A DNA stretch of 64,000 bases from Psychrobacter sp. UBA3480. Lineage in GTDB: Bacteria > Pseudomonadota > Gammaproteobacteria > Pseudomonadales > Moraxellaceae. The number at the start of each line of letters is the position of its first letter. Position 1 is the stretch's first letter. The stretch lies in the NCBI RefSeq assembly GCF_002377945.1, contig NZ_DFQV01000003.1, positions 9,886-73,885 of the forward strand, read 5' to 3'. A program made the position numbers and the translations under genes. The notes under the pieces were generated by a model. The model had not been told where the DNA came from. It made no database searches and saw only the letters and a list, made by a program, of their open reading frames with translations. Positions 46,982 through 56,428 of this stretch are shown here, in pieces.

Positions 46982-47881
46982 ATGACAGATGTGCCCCAAA
47001 CGTATGACGAGACAGGTGCTTTTGTACATTGTCAGTTATTCTACGTCAATGACAGCCAGCAAGCACAGGTTGAGAGTCTACAGTCATTGATAGCTGAGCA
47101 TACATTACCAATCATTTTAGATATTAAAGTCGCTACAGAGAAACTAACTCAAAAGCGCCGTCAGCAATTGAGCCAAGCATCTACTCAGCCTATTTTATTA
47201 TTAGATGATAAAGACAAGCTATCCTGGCTAAGTGATGGGCTCAGTGTAGCACCTGAGTGGGACAAGTTGCAGCGCCGTGTAGTGAGTGCTGGTCGTAAGT
47301 CTGAGCTGCTATTACAAGCGGCTAAAATCACATCAGATAGTCACGTTATTGATGCAACCGCTGGCTTTGGGCATGATAGTTTGATATTGGCCAGTACTGG
47401 TGCCCAAGTTACTATGCTTGAACAACAGCCGTTGATGGCATTGCTGTTACTTGTAGAGCAGCAGCGTATGAGTGCGCTACCCAATTGGCAAAAGCTCATG
47501 AGCCGTCTACATATTATCAATGCTGATGCACTCAGTTATTTTGCGAATTTAGAAGCAGGCACCGTAATAGATAATGCTACGGCAATCGATGTCGTCTATT
47601 TGGATCCGATGTTTCCAGAGGATAGCTATCAAGATAGCAAAACAGGTAAAGGGGCAAAAGTCGGTAAGCATATGCAGGCACTGCACCAATTGGCTCGTCC
47701 ACCAACATCAGATGAAGAGCGACAGCTGCTAAGTAGTGCACAGGCCGTTGTCAAACAAAGTATGCAAGGCCAAGGTCGCGTGGTCGTAAAGCGTCCACAG
47801 TATGCACCGCTGCTCGCTGACGAGCCTGCCAGCGAAAGCTGGCATAATGAAGCCGTACGCTTTGATGGGTATTTTGTCTGA
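46982..47881 (+). CDS. rsmJ: 16S rRNA (guanine(1516)-N(2))-methyltransferase
   Basis: RsmJ (YhiQ) methylates G1516 of 16S rRNA. The 299-residue protein has a variable N-terminal 90 residues, then SAM-dependent methyltransferase motifs DATAGFGHDSLILASTGAQV (about 122-141) and VVYLDPMFPEDSYQDSKTGK (about 199-218), with the family ending RVVVKRPQYAPLL. The Met at 46982 has AGGATG seven bases upstream; an in-frame ATG at 46973 is less well placed. Confidence 0.93.
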   Translation: MTDVPQTYDETGAFVHCQLFYVNDSQQAQVESLQSLIAEHTLPIILDIKVATEKLTQKRRQQLSQASTQPILLLDDKDKLSWLSDGLSVAPEWDKLQRRVVSAGRKSELLLQAAKITSDSHVIDATAGFGHDSLILASTGAQVTMLEQQPLMALLLLVEQQRMSALPNWQKLMSRLHIINADALSYFANLEAGTVIDNATAIDVVYLDPMFPEDSYQDSKTGKGAKVGKHMQALHQLARPPTSDEERQLLSSAQAVVKQSMQGQGRVVVKRPQYAPLLADEPASESWHNEAVRFDGYFV

Positions 47882-47972
47882 CAGCTGCTGTTTGTGATAA
47901 CGAATGTACGAGTATAAATGTACGCAATTAATCAGCTTATGTGTTCAAAATTAATGGATTAAGGAGCAAGGA

Positions 47973-48215
47973 ATGTCAGCGCTAATTATTTGGGTCATGG
48001 GTGCAGTTTTACTGTTGATTAATATCATGCTGCGTACTCGAATTCTTCGGCTTGAAGCACGGTTAAAAGAGCTGAGCAATCCACAAGAGCAACTGACATT
48101 TTTACGTCAACAAGCAGCACAAAAAGACAAAGTCCCAGCGTTAAAAGCTTTGCGCAAGCAATATCCTGAGCTATCACTGATCGAAGCGAATAAATTGTGG
48201 CAACAAGTTCAGTAA
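47973..48215 (+). CDS. Small single-span membrane protein
   Basis: An 80-residue protein with one N-terminal membrane segment (about 3-21) followed by a charged helical or coiled-coil part (LRLEARLKELSNPQEQLTFL). The end, ALKALRKQYPELSLIEANKL, has the look of a short ribosome- or protein-binding helix, but I do not recognise a family. GGAGCAAGG precedes the ATG. Confidence 0.65.
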   Translation: MSALIIWVMGAVLLLINIMLRTRILRLEARLKELSNPQEQLTFLRQQAAQKDKVPALKALRKQYPELSLIEANKLWQQVQ

Positions 48216-48345
48216 CCAGTCCATTAAACTTAGTAGTTAGTCTATTAAAACTCAGTAACCAGCCCCTTCAAAAATTAATTTAGTTGTTCTGAGCGAAGTA
48301 TATAAGCGCACATAAAAAGTATCCAATTAATGATAATAAAAAACC

Positions 48346-49263
48346 ATGACATTTAAAGACAAGCTACAAGCCTATATCCAGCTAACCCGTTTTGATAAGC
48401 CAGTCGGCATTGAGCTGCTCTTATGGCCAACATTATGGGGCGTACTACTCGCTGCAATGGGTCAAGCGCAGCAGCGAGGAATGACGGCAGCGTTGCCAAG
48501 TATCAAGGTGTTCGCGATATTTGCCCTTGGTGCAATATTTATGCGAGCGGCTGGTTGTGCGATTAATGACTTTGCGGATCGTAAAGTAGATGGTCATGTG
48601 ACTCGCACTAAAGGCCGCCCGTTAGCAGATGGACGCTTATCTGGCAAAGAAGCTGTTGCTGCATTTTTAGTACTGGTGCTGTTAAGTGCTAGTCTGCTAT
48701 TTTTCTTGCCCATAGCTGTGTTCTATTGGTCGCTTGGTGCCGTTGTATTGGCGTTTATTTATCCATTTATGAAACGTTATACGCACCTGCCGCAAGTATT
48801 TTTAGCAGCTGCTTTTGGGTGGGCGATACCGATGTCTTATGTGGCGGTGCAAGGCGCTCCCGATATTTGGTGTTGGCTGCTATTCTTAGCGTATATGTGT
48901 TGGACAGTGGCCTATGATACTCAGTACGCCATGGCTGACCGTGAGGATGACTTAAAGATTGGCGTGAAATCAACAGCGATCTTATTCGGTCGTTATGACG
49001 TGATTATTATCTCGATATTACAGATGCTATTTTTGCTAATAATGGGCGTGGTTATGTGGCATTACTTTGCTCCGACCACATTAGGCGTAACGCCAGTATT
49101 TGGATTGGCGCTTGTTGCGATGATGTTTGCCAAACAAAACAGCGCTTGTGCCAGTCGTAACCCTTTGGCTTGCTTTCAGGCGTTCTTGGCCAATATCTGG
49201 GTAGGGCGCTATGTCTTTGCGCTTATCGCAGTTACTTGCATATGGACGACGCTAAATGGATAA
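48346..49263 (+). CDS. ubiA: 4-hydroxybenzoate octaprenyltransferase
   Basis: UbiA prenylates 4-hydroxybenzoate, the first membrane step of ubiquinone synthesis. It is a 305-residue multispan protein with both aspartate-rich motifs: [20 protein letters not shown] (NDxxDxxxD, about 68-76) and [20 protein letters not shown] (about 193-212). It overlaps the next gene by eight bases (49256-49263), so the two are probably translated from one mRNA. Confidence 0.96.
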   Translation: MTFKDKLQAYIQLTRFDKPVGIELLLWPTLWGVLLAAMGQAQQRGMTAALPSIKVFAIFALGAIFMRAAGCAINDFADRKVDGHVTRTKGRPLADGRLSGKEAVAAFLVLVLLSASLLFFLPIAVFYWSLGAVVLAFIYPFMKRYTHLPQVFLAAAFGWAIPMSYVAVQGAPDIWCWLLFLAYMCWTVAYDTQYAMADREDDLKIGVKSTAILFGRYDVIIISILQMLFLLIMGVVMWHYFAPTTLGVTPVFGLALVAMMFAKQNSACASRNPLACFQAFLANIWVGRYVFALIAVTCIWTTLNG

Positions 49264-49933
49264 GTTCGATAAGTTGCCGAGATTCAAATCAAAGAAACCG
49301 TCTGATACAAATGGCTCAGGCGTAGACTATCAAGCTAAACTTGCGGAGCATGGTCTGACTCGTGAGCAAGTTATTGCAACTGAGCGTAAACTGGCAAAAT
49401 TTGCCAATACCATGGATTCACTAGTAAGAGTGCCTTTTACCAAGCAAGGAATGGGTGCGGATGCGGCGCTTTCGACCATTCCACTAGCAGGAGATTTGGC
49501 AGGATTGGCATTGACCAGTTATGCATTTATATTAGGACGTCAGTTAGGTGTGCCTGCTCATAAAATGACGTCAGCGGTTAGATTGGCACTTATTGATATG
49601 GTCGTTGGTATCGTACCTGGCATTGGTACGCTATTAGATATCTTCATTCGCCCTAGCCGTAAGACACTGGGTATCGTGCACGAGCATCTACATCATGAGT
49701 ATGGTATTACCGAAACCATGCATATGGATCGACCGTTTCTGCACCAATCATTAGAAGACAAGCAGCAGCAAAGCCGCTTTGGTTTTTTTTGGCGCAATCC
49801 AATCGTTGCTTGGTTATATCTGCATATCCCTGATTTTCTTGGACTGCTCGTCATTGTATTTGTCGGTTGGGGGCTGTGGACAGTGATAAGCTGGTTGGTC
49901 GGGGTGTTTGGTCAATCGACTGGGTTTGGTTAA
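49256..49933 (+). CDS. DUF4112 domain protein
   Basis: A 225-residue membrane protein. Residues 45-145 carry the DUF4112 block: [20 protein letters not shown], then [20 protein letters not shown] and [21 protein letters not shown] final hydrophobic segment lies at about 188-215. The function is unknown. The start codon overlaps the end of ubiA by eight bases, which suggests translational coupling and a membrane or quinone-related setting, although that link is only positional. Confidence 0.8.
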   Translation: MDKFDKLPRFKSKKPSDTNGSGVDYQAKLAEHGLTREQVIATERKLAKFANTMDSLVRVPFTKQGMGADAALSTIPLAGDLAGLALTSYAFILGRQLGVPAHKMTSAVRLALIDMVVGIVPGIGTLLDIFIRPSRKTLGIVHEHLHHEYGITETMHMDRPFLHQSLEDKQQQSRFGFFWRNPIVAWLYLHIPDFLGLLVIVFVGWGLWTVISWLVGVFGQSTGFG

Positions 49934-49995
49934 ATACAATCACTCATTAGACAGCTCAGTAGAGACAAGTCAGTACAGAGCAATACACAGAAAAG

Positions 49996-50034
49996 AAAAA
50001 GGCGGCAACGATAATAACGTTTGCCGCCTTTTTT
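49996..50034. terminator. Bidirectional terminator
   Basis: GGCGGCAA / TTGCCGCC (50001-50008 with 50021-50028), flanked by A and T runs that make it a terminator on both strands, between two convergent genes. Confidence 0.9.
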
Positions 50035-50076
50035 ATGGTTTTAAATAGAGTGTTAAAACAGAAGGCGAAGCAGGTT

Positions 50077-50724
50077 TTATTCAGTGATTACTTCTGCTTC
50101 AGCACTGACGGCATCAAAGCTAGTGACTTTATTGTTTCGGATAAGGTCGATAGTGCCACCACCAGCATGACTAACGAGTTGGATACTACCGTCAGCTGAT
50201 TGATAGGTAGGATTATTGCCTTGGCCTTCGGGTGCGCTTAAGGTCATTTTTGGCTGGTTGGGACGAGTAATGATAGCGTTCAGCATACCAGCTGCTGACG
50301 TCTCAAAGACCACAGATAAACTCTCACCTGCTGCACTTTTATAACGGACATCAGTGATTTGTGCGCCTTTAATAGCTTGCTCTGGGTTAGGTTTTTCAGC
50401 GCTATCATTTGCAGTGGACGTAGTATCACTAAGATCTTTATCTAACTCTGTTAAGCTCATATCACGTTCTGAATCAGTCTGCGCTACATTTTGAGCATCA
50501 TCTGAGTTGCTACCTTCGGCTGCATCAACGTTTATATTGGTCGTTACTGGCGTGGTTTGCGTTGAGGTCTCAGCTGCAGTTGTATCAGTTGTATCAGTTG
50601 CTTCAGGTTCTGGATCTTTTTGACAAGCAGTCAATAGCAACAGACTGAAGAAAATAGCAGGAGCCGTACGATAAAGCAGTTTAGATTTTCGTAAGTTTAG
50701 TACTTTTGGAAGAGAGGTATTCAT
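50077..50724 (-). CDS. Lipoprotein of unknown function
   Basis: A 215-residue protein with a long signal peptide ending in the lipobox LLTAC (Cys34). Residues 35-115 are a Thr/Asp/Ser-rich, probably unstructured linker. Residues 120-210 form a compact beta-rich domain (QITDVRYKSAAGESLSVVFE through DLIRNNKVTSFDAV) that recalls small periplasmic beta-barrel domains such as MliC in size and layout. The MliC motifs are not clear, so I do not name it. A later start at Met1 alternatives is unlikely. Confidence 0.7.
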   Translation of the reverse strand: MNTSLPKVLNLRKSKLLYRTAPAIFFSLLLLTACQKDPEPEATDTTDTTAAETSTQTTPVTTNINVDAAEGSNSDDAQNVAQTDSERDMSLTELDKDLSDTTSTANDSAEKPNPEQAIKGAQITDVRYKSAAGESLSVVFETSAAGMLNAIITRPNQPKMTLSAPEGQGNNPTYQSADGSIQLVSHAGGGTIDLIRNNKVTSFDAVSAEAEVITE

Positions 50725-50806
50725 AATCAGCTTTATCCGTTAATAGCGTGCTACGTAAATGTGGTAATTGGCAAGGGTCAACCTGCTAGTTATTAACAGT
50801 ATATTA

Positions 50807-51241
50807 TTACGTATTTACCGTAATCACCAGCTTACGCTGCCCTCCATATTCTTGCAGGTTTCTATGCTCACATAAATAAATCCCTTGCCACATGCCTAGA
50901 CCTAACTCACCATCGACAAGCGGTATAGTCAAACTAACCCCAAGCATCATGCTTTTGAGATGCGCTGGCAAGTCGTCTGAGCCTTCTAAGGTATGGCGAT
51001 ACTCTGGCTGATCTTCTGGTGCGATTTTATTAAGCCAATCCTCTGTATCTAGTCGGACCTCTGGATCAGCATTTTCATTGATCGCAAGACTGGCTGACGT
51101 ATGCAGCAAAAACAGATGAACCAACCCTACCTTGGCAGAGTGAGGTAACAGCTGAGAAATCGCTTCTTCAACCTTCGGAGTAATGATATGAATGCCGCGC
51201 GCATAGGCGGGTAGAGTAAGGGTGGTTTGGTGATAGCTCAT
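50807..51241 (-). CDS. yjbQ: YjbQ family (UPF0047) protein
   Basis: A 144-residue protein of the YjbQ family, reported to have weak thiamine phosphate synthase activity. The family signature is complete: LFLLHTSASLAINENADPEV with the His, a central EDWLNKIAPEDQPEYRHTLE, DDLPAHLKSMMLGVSLTIPL and LGMWQGIYLCEHRN with the second His. The length is typical. It lies between the lipoprotein and mnmC on the minus strand. Confidence 0.92.
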   Translation of the reverse strand: MSYHQTTLTLPAYARGIHIITPKVEEAISQLLPHSAKVGLVHLFLLHTSASLAINENADPEVRLDTEDWLNKIAPEDQPEYRHTLEGSDDLPAHLKSMMLGVSLTIPLVDGELGLGMWQGIYLCEHRNLQEYGGQRKLVITVNT

Positions 51242-51342
51242 GGGGTATATCTCATTATTAGGGTCGACACCAAATTAAGATACCATAAGCCAGTATAAAC
51301 CGCAGAAAGCGTTGCTGTTATTTACACAAGAGCCATTTATTC

Positions 51343-53409
51343 TTAAACAAGCGGCGTCTGTAAACGTGTGCGATTGGGTGATAGGCGTACGAGCATCGTC
51401 TCTGACAGTGGTGAAAATGACCCTAGCATCATATCTGCTAATGCTTCAGCACAAATAGGTGCTAATGCATAACCTTTTGCGCCCATCGCACTCATTGTCC
51501 ATATCAGCTGACTATGTGCCAATTGTCCAACGATAGGATGGTAATCAGGAGTTTGGGTGCGAATGCCAGCTCGTCCCTGCCACAGACTCGTATCTGCCGG
51601 AATAATAGATACCATTTCAGGAATAGCAGTGATGAGCTTGTCTCGGCTAATCTGATGTTCCTCATCACGTATGTCAGTACTTGTGTCATTGCGGATAAAA
51701 CTTGCGCCAAGTAATAAATAGGGCTCGTCAGCGACGACTGTATTTAACTCATCATCTCCAGTCTGTGCGTTGAACCGCGCACAGTAACCACTATATTTAA
51801 GCGGTATTTTAGATAGCTTTATTAATTGCTCCGCTGAGGGGGTAAACCAAGACAACTGCCCACGAATTTTACGACAGTCAAAAATACGCTGATCCAATTG
51901 ATGACTTTCAAAAGCCGCGCAAATGACGATATTATCAGTAGTCATCGTGACAGTGTTACGGTTTCCATCGATACCTTCGATACGAACTTGCTGCTCAGTC
52001 TCGTTGATTTTAGTCACTTCTAATTGCTGAAAGCGAATGAGTGGATGAGTTAGTATGATGTCTTTTAATGCTTGCGGATTGACCAGACCAGACTGAGGTA
52101 AGTATAAGTTCTCTGATAAGTTCTGCTCTTTCAGGCCACTAGTAATCTGTGCTTGCTCATGCGATAGGGTGGTCGCCATCTCATCAGGATAGTCGGCAAT
52201 TTGTTCTGTACCGATATTGGCTTTTATAAGCAAATCAAGGGCGCCAGTCAGTTCAAGTACCGGTGCTGTATTAAGCTGTACGGCTGTTTGATTAAGGTCT
52301 CGATATAGCCTGCTGCTATGGAGATAGCCTATGGTATGCAGATGCTCGTCAACATGGTGAAGTGGCGTCATTTTGGGCGCAAGTAACGCTCTAGGATTGC
52401 CTGATGCGCCTGCTAAGGGCGCTGATTTATCTAATAAGGTGACGGTAATACCACGATTGGCAAGCGACCAAGCTGTGAGCAACCCTGAGACGCCTGCACC
52501 AATGACGACAGTGTGATCGAATGTGCTGTAAGTCTTTTCCTTCTTCGCCTCGTGACTGTTGTTATCACAACTTTTGTTATCGTCAGTAAGGTTACTACTT
52601 TCTGCATTAGCCATAATGGCCGTTAGCATTTCTCGCTTTCGACCAAAACCTCTGACTTTCTTAATGTGAAAGCCATGCTCTCTTAGTCCACGCTTGGCGA
52701 TACCTGCACAGCTGTAAGTAGCGGCAGTCGTATGAGGGCGTGATAGGCGCTGCATTTGTGCAAAGATACTGTCAGCCCACAAGGTGCTGTTGCAAGAAGG
52801 CGCAAAACCATCCAAAAACCAAGCATCAATACAAGGCGTATACTGATTGGAGTGATCTAATGCCAGTTTGCTTAGACTTTCTGCTGCATCACCAAGCCAC
52901 ATATCGACAGTTAAGTTATCATGAGAAAAACTTAAACGATGACAGCCTGCAACCAGGGGCGGATATGCAGCCAAAAGTGGCTCAATAAATGCCATTAGCT
53001 CCGGTGCGCGCTCACCCCATAACGCAAGTATCTGCGTCAAATCCGCTAGCGGTATAGGGAACTTTTCAGTAGTAATAAAATGCAGGCGAGCCGTTGTTAG
53101 TTGCGGATAGGTTTCACGTAATTGTCGCCACAATTGCCACGTCGCTAGTAGATTAAGCCCAGTTCCAAAGCCTAGCTCAGCAATCGTAAAGCATTGCTTT
53201 GGTGCAAGGTGTACCAAACGCTCTGGTAACTGATTGTGCTTTAGAAACACGTGACGCGTTTCTGCCAAACCATCCGCATGAGAAAAATACACATCCCCAA
53301 ACTCACCTGATACTGGCACCATATTGCCAGTATCATCCATTTGCCAGTCAATCTTGGCAGGTGTGATAACGTTTAAATGTTCAGGGTTTTGATAGTTAGC
53401 GATAGACAT
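51343..53409 (-). CDS. mnmC: Bifunctional tRNA mnm5s2U biosynthesis protein MnmC
   Basis: MnmC completes mnm5s2U at tRNA wobble position 34. The N-terminal methyltransferase domain (1-255) has [20 protein letters not shown] and the [19 protein letters not shown] block. The C-terminal FAD-dependent oxidoreductase domain starts with [20 protein letters not shown] (about 298-317) and has [15 protein letters not shown] and a terminal [20 protein letters not shown]. The length of 688 residues is standard for the fused enzyme. Confidence 0.95.
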   Translation of the reverse strand: MSIANYQNPEHLNVITPAKIDWQMDDTGNMVPVSGEFGDVYFSHADGLAETRHVFLKHNQLPERLVHLAPKQCFTIAELGFGTGLNLLATWQLWRQLRETYPQLTTARLHFITTEKFPIPLADLTQILALWGERAPELMAFIEPLLAAYPPLVAGCHRLSFSHDNLTVDMWLGDAAESLSKLALDHSNQYTPCIDAWFLDGFAPSCNSTLWADSIFAQMQRLSRPHTTAATYSCAGIAKRGLREHGFHIKKVRGFGRKREMLTAIMANAESSNLTDDNKSCDNNSHEAKKEKTYSTFDHTVVIGAGVSGLLTAWSLANRGITVTLLDKSAPLAGASGNPRALLAPKMTPLHHVDEHLHTIGYLHSSRLYRDLNQTAVQLNTAPVLELTGALDLLIKANIGTEQIADYPDEMATTLSHEQAQITSGLKEQNLSENLYLPQSGLVNPQALKDIILTHPLIRFQQLEVTKINETEQQVRIEGIDGNRNTVTMTTDNIVICAAFESHQLDQRIFDCRKIRGQLSWFTPSAEQLIKLSKIPLKYSGYCARFNAQTGDDELNTVVADEPYLLLGASFIRNDTSTDIRDEEHQISRDKLITAIPEMVSIIPADTSLWQGRAGIRTQTPDYHPIVGQLAHSQLIWTMSAMGAKGYALAPICAEALADMMLGSFSPLSETMLVRLSPNRTRLQTPLV

Positions 53410-53533
53410 GAGGCACTTCTTAGGAATATCAGGAACGGTAGCTAAACGGTCAGCAGTGACGGATCAATGATATCGACATTTGGTTAGACGTAGCGAAGTA
53501 GAGTAATGCAAGTCAGTGCTAGCAAAGCTTACA

Positions 53534-53983
53534 CTACCAGCGCTCACGACGGACAAATACTAACCACGAGACAAAAATACCGACTAATAGGCTGATCAAA
53601 ACGGTAAACGCACCGTATAGAAATAACTGTCCTTTACTTTCGTAAACCAAGACATTTACTTGGGTCTGCAAGTCGTTCACTTGGCGCTGCAGTTGTGCAT
53701 TACGGCTGAGCAGTTCTTGATTGGCAGCTGACAATGCTTTAGTAGATGGTTGCAACTGTGCCGCCAAGGTATCATTGATATCTAGCGCTGAGTTTTTCGT
53801 TGGCAAAGCGCGCGCCGCTACTGGACCAGTCAACGGCAGCACTGCTGTCGGATCGGGTGCATCGACAGCAGGTGTTATGGGTGCAGCAGGTGCAGCTTGC
53901 GCCGAAACGGCTGTCACTAACATGAGACCAATCAGGGCACTTTTGTAGCAACAGGTAGGTGAAAAAGAGACTCTCTGGATCAC
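53534..53983 (-). CDS. Exported coiled-coil protein with a C-terminal membrane anchor
   Basis: A 149-residue protein. A signal peptide (to about residue 30, ending SAQA) is followed by an Ala/Pro-rich region, a coiled coil (about 80-112: AANQELLSRNAQLQRQVNDL) and one membrane segment (about 119-142) ending in basic residues RRERW. The layout resembles the tail of SH3-coiled-coil proteins (TIGR04211) but no SH3 domain is present. It starts with GTG and overlaps the yciI stop codon (GTGA), so the pair is translationally coupled. Function unknown. Confidence 0.65.
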   Translation of the reverse strand: MIQRVSFSPTCCYKSALIGLMLVTAVSAQAAPAAPITPAVDAPDPTAVLPLTGPVAARALPTKNSALDINDTLAAQLQPSTKALSAANQELLSRNAQLQRQVNDLQTQVNVLVYESKGQLFLYGAFTVLISLLVGIFVSWLVFVRRERW

Positions 53984-54306
53984 GATGCAGCTACTTGATT
54001 ATTACTGTCAGTTGGCGCTGGCAATGCTTGAATAAATGGTTTGATATCGACATGACTATAAACGCCATCACGTAAGTAAGGCTCATCGTTTGCCCATGCT
54101 TGAGCCGCTTCGATAGAGTCAAAGTCTGCAATGATTAAGCTGCCTGACATATCGCTCTTGCCATGTTCGATAGGCGTTGGGCCTGCGATAATGAGACGAC
54201 CTTGTTGATGCAGTGCTTTTAGGCGTTCAATATGTTCAGTACGAGTAATCAGACGTTGTGCACTGCTATTAGCCACGTCGTGACCAATGATTGCAAATAA
54301 AGACAT
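53980..54306 (-). CDS. yciI: YciI family protein
   Basis: A 108-residue protein of the YciI family, small ferredoxin-like dimers related to muconolactone isomerase. It shows FAIIGHDVANSSAQRL with the conserved His-Asp, then RLIIAGPTPIEHG, and the typical DSIEAAQAWANDEPYLRDGV. The catalytic role is not settled. It lies upstream of the coiled-coil protein gene (overlapping by four bases) and downstream of yciB, echoing the yci cluster of E. coli. Confidence 0.88.
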   Translation of the reverse strand: MSLFAIIGHDVANSSAQRLITRTEHIERLKALHQQGRLIIAGPTPIEHGKSDMSGSLIIADFDSIEAAQAWANDEPYLRDGVYSHVDIKPFIQALPAPTDSNNQVAAS

Positions 54307-54410
54307 GAGACTTCCTTAGTGAATAATAAAAAAGTAATGATGAGCTTATATGGGCTTAGTATAAACGTCATAGCGACAAAGTGATTGCTGCTATGACCAG
54401 GCAACAGAAA

Positions 54411-54962
54411 CTATTTAGTGGCTTTGTCTGTTAGGGCAGGGTTGAGATGCTTTTTTAGTACAGCAAATTGAGCCACAACAAAAACCAGCATAATTGGAAT
54501 CCAGCCATAGGTCTTAAAGTTGATCCATGCTTCATCTGACATTGTGAACGCTGTGATATAATGTAGTACAGCCATTAGGGCAAAAAACAATGCCCAAGCA
54601 ACGGTCAGCTTTTTCCAGCCGCTAAGCGTCAGGGTAAATACCTCTTTCATAGCAAGCTGCATTAATGGCTTATTAATAGCTGCACTGATGAATAGCGTCA
54701 ATGCAAAAATACCATTGATAATGGGCGACTTCCAACGCAAATAAATATCATCACGCAGCAGTAATGTGCCGCCGCAGAATAAAATCGTTAATAATAAGAC
54801 AACCCATTGCTGCTTATCAAACTTACCTTTTTGACGAATAAAATGAATGGCGTAAACGATAATAGTGGCGACTAGCAAAGCCCCTGCCGCTGCTAAAATA
54901 CCGTTATAACGCGCCGCGATAAAAAAGGCAATTAAGGGAATAAAGTCTAATAATGCTTTCAT
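54411..54962 (-). CDS. yciB: YciB (IspZ) inner-membrane septation protein
   Basis: A 183-residue membrane protein of the YciB/IspZ family, linked to septation and envelope integrity. There are five to six membrane segments, with MKALLDFIPLIAFFIAARYN at the start, and LRDDIYLRWKSPIINGIFAL and EAWINFKTYGWIPIMLVFVV later on, all typical. The Met at 54962 gives the standard N-terminus; a TTG at 54983 adds seven residues. Confidence 0.94.
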   Translation of the reverse strand: MKALLDFIPLIAFFIAARYNGILAAAGALLVATIIVYAIHFIRQKGKFDKQQWVVLLLTILFCGGTLLLRDDIYLRWKSPIINGIFALTLFISAAINKPLMQLAMKEVFTLTLSGWKKLTVAWALFFALMAVLHYITAFTMSDEAWINFKTYGWIPIMLVFVVAQFAVLKKHLNPALTDKATK

Positions 54963-55253
54963 AGCAAAGGGTATATCCAACAAAAACGTATGGGGTAGTT
55001 TACACGTCTACCGCTCCAAAAAAAAGCAATCAACACGATAATCATGCGATATACGCAACCTACAGAGTAATACTTTCTTATTGCGGCTGATGACCATGCC
55101 ACTGGCCAAATATAAACACGAATACAGCACCGATAACTGCTAAATCTACAGAATCATCAAGACAAACTACAACGCACATAATCGTAACAATGACTGTCTG
55201 CTCACTAGCTTTTATTCCACTCTTATTTTATTTAACACTTTAAGGCTCAGCTT

Positions 55254-56135
55254 ATGAAAATTGACTTACATTGCCACAGTACTTGTTCAGATGGTACCTA
55301 CGCACCGACCGAGGTCATACAGCGTGCCCATGCAGCGGGTATCAACGTATTGGCATTGACTGACCATGACACGTTGGCAGGGATTGATGAGGCGAGAGAC
55401 GCTGCCAGTGCCTGCGATATGCAGATTATTAATGGTGTTGAAATCAGCTGTGAACATACATTAAGCGGTGGTTACGGAAAGAATAAATCTACCAATAAAA
55501 TTATTCATGTACTTGGACTTGATTTTACTGATCGCGAAAAAATGCACGCAACGCTACAGCAACTGCAAGACAGTCGAGCCACTCGTGGTCAACGTATCGC
55601 TGAAAAATTGAGTGAATTATTAGATATCAATTATGATGAGCTATGGCAAGCAGTGCTCGATAAAGCAGGCGGCAACCCACAAGCAGTCGGGCGCGCCCAT
55701 ATTGGACAGGTATTGTTTGAGCGCGGTGAAGTCAAAACCGTTCAAAAAGCTTTTGATAAGTACCTAGCAGATAACAAACCTGCTTATGTAGCAATTGAGG
55801 CGCTGACGATGCAGCATGGTATCGAGCTGATTCATGCTTGCGGCGGCAAAGCGGTGCTCGCCCATCCTACGCGATATCAACTATCAGCGACACGCGTGCG
55901 TAAACTGATCGAAGAGTTTGCGCAGCTTGGCGGAGATGCTTGTGAACTACCAGCTACTAGCGAGCCGATTAGTACTCGCAGAATGGTCGACCGTAGCCTC
56001 GCTGAGCATGGTCTTGCGGCTTCTATTGGTAGTGACTTTCATGGTAGTAACATGCCTTGGCGACGTTTGGGCGATGTCCCTATTTTAAATGATGATCAGC
56101 AAGGGATTTGGGAGTCTTTTGCAACGCTCGCTTAG
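55254..56135 (+). CDS. PHP domain phosphoesterase (RNase AM / YciV type)
   Basis: A 293-residue PHP-family protein. Metal ligands are visible in MKIDLHCHSTCSDG (His6, His8, Asp13), ALTDHDTLAG (about 35-44), a His in IIHVLGLDFTD, AVLAHPTRYQ and a final IGSDFHG. The family (YciV/Rnm, formerly TrpH) includes 3',5'-nucleoside bisphosphate phosphatase and 5' to 3' exoribonuclease RNase AM, which trims rRNA 5' ends. It is divergent from yciB and near yciI, consistent with the yci grouping. The exact substrate is inferred from the family. Confidence 0.9.
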   Translation: MKIDLHCHSTCSDGTYAPTEVIQRAHAAGINVLALTDHDTLAGIDEARDAASACDMQIINGVEISCEHTLSGGYGKNKSTNKIIHVLGLDFTDREKMHATLQQLQDSRATRGQRIAEKLSELLDINYDELWQAVLDKAGGNPQAVGRAHIGQVLFERGEVKTVQKAFDKYLADNKPAYVAIEALTMQHGIELIHACGGKAVLAHPTRYQLSATRVRKLIEEFAQLGGDACELPATSEPISTRRMVDRSLAEHGLAASIGSDFHGSNMPWRRLGDVPILNDDQQGIWESFATLA

Positions 56136-56428
56136 TGAGTAGGATTTGCCTTGTTACAGTTACTTCTAATAAGGTTATTTTCAGTAGCGATAGGGCCTTA
56201 TTTATCATGATGAATAAGGCCAAAAATGGGTAAGTAAACATAATTACATTCATAGAGAAATTATTGGGAAATAAATGCGTAAAATAGATTGATAATAAGG
56301 CAAGAACTTGTAACACTTGATATGAAAATTTCAGAGCGGATAATATGCTTTGGCTTTGATTTTAGCGCTTATATATTCAACGCACTTATACCTTTTAATG
56401 TATTTACACTCTCTGCGGTAGCCCTTCT

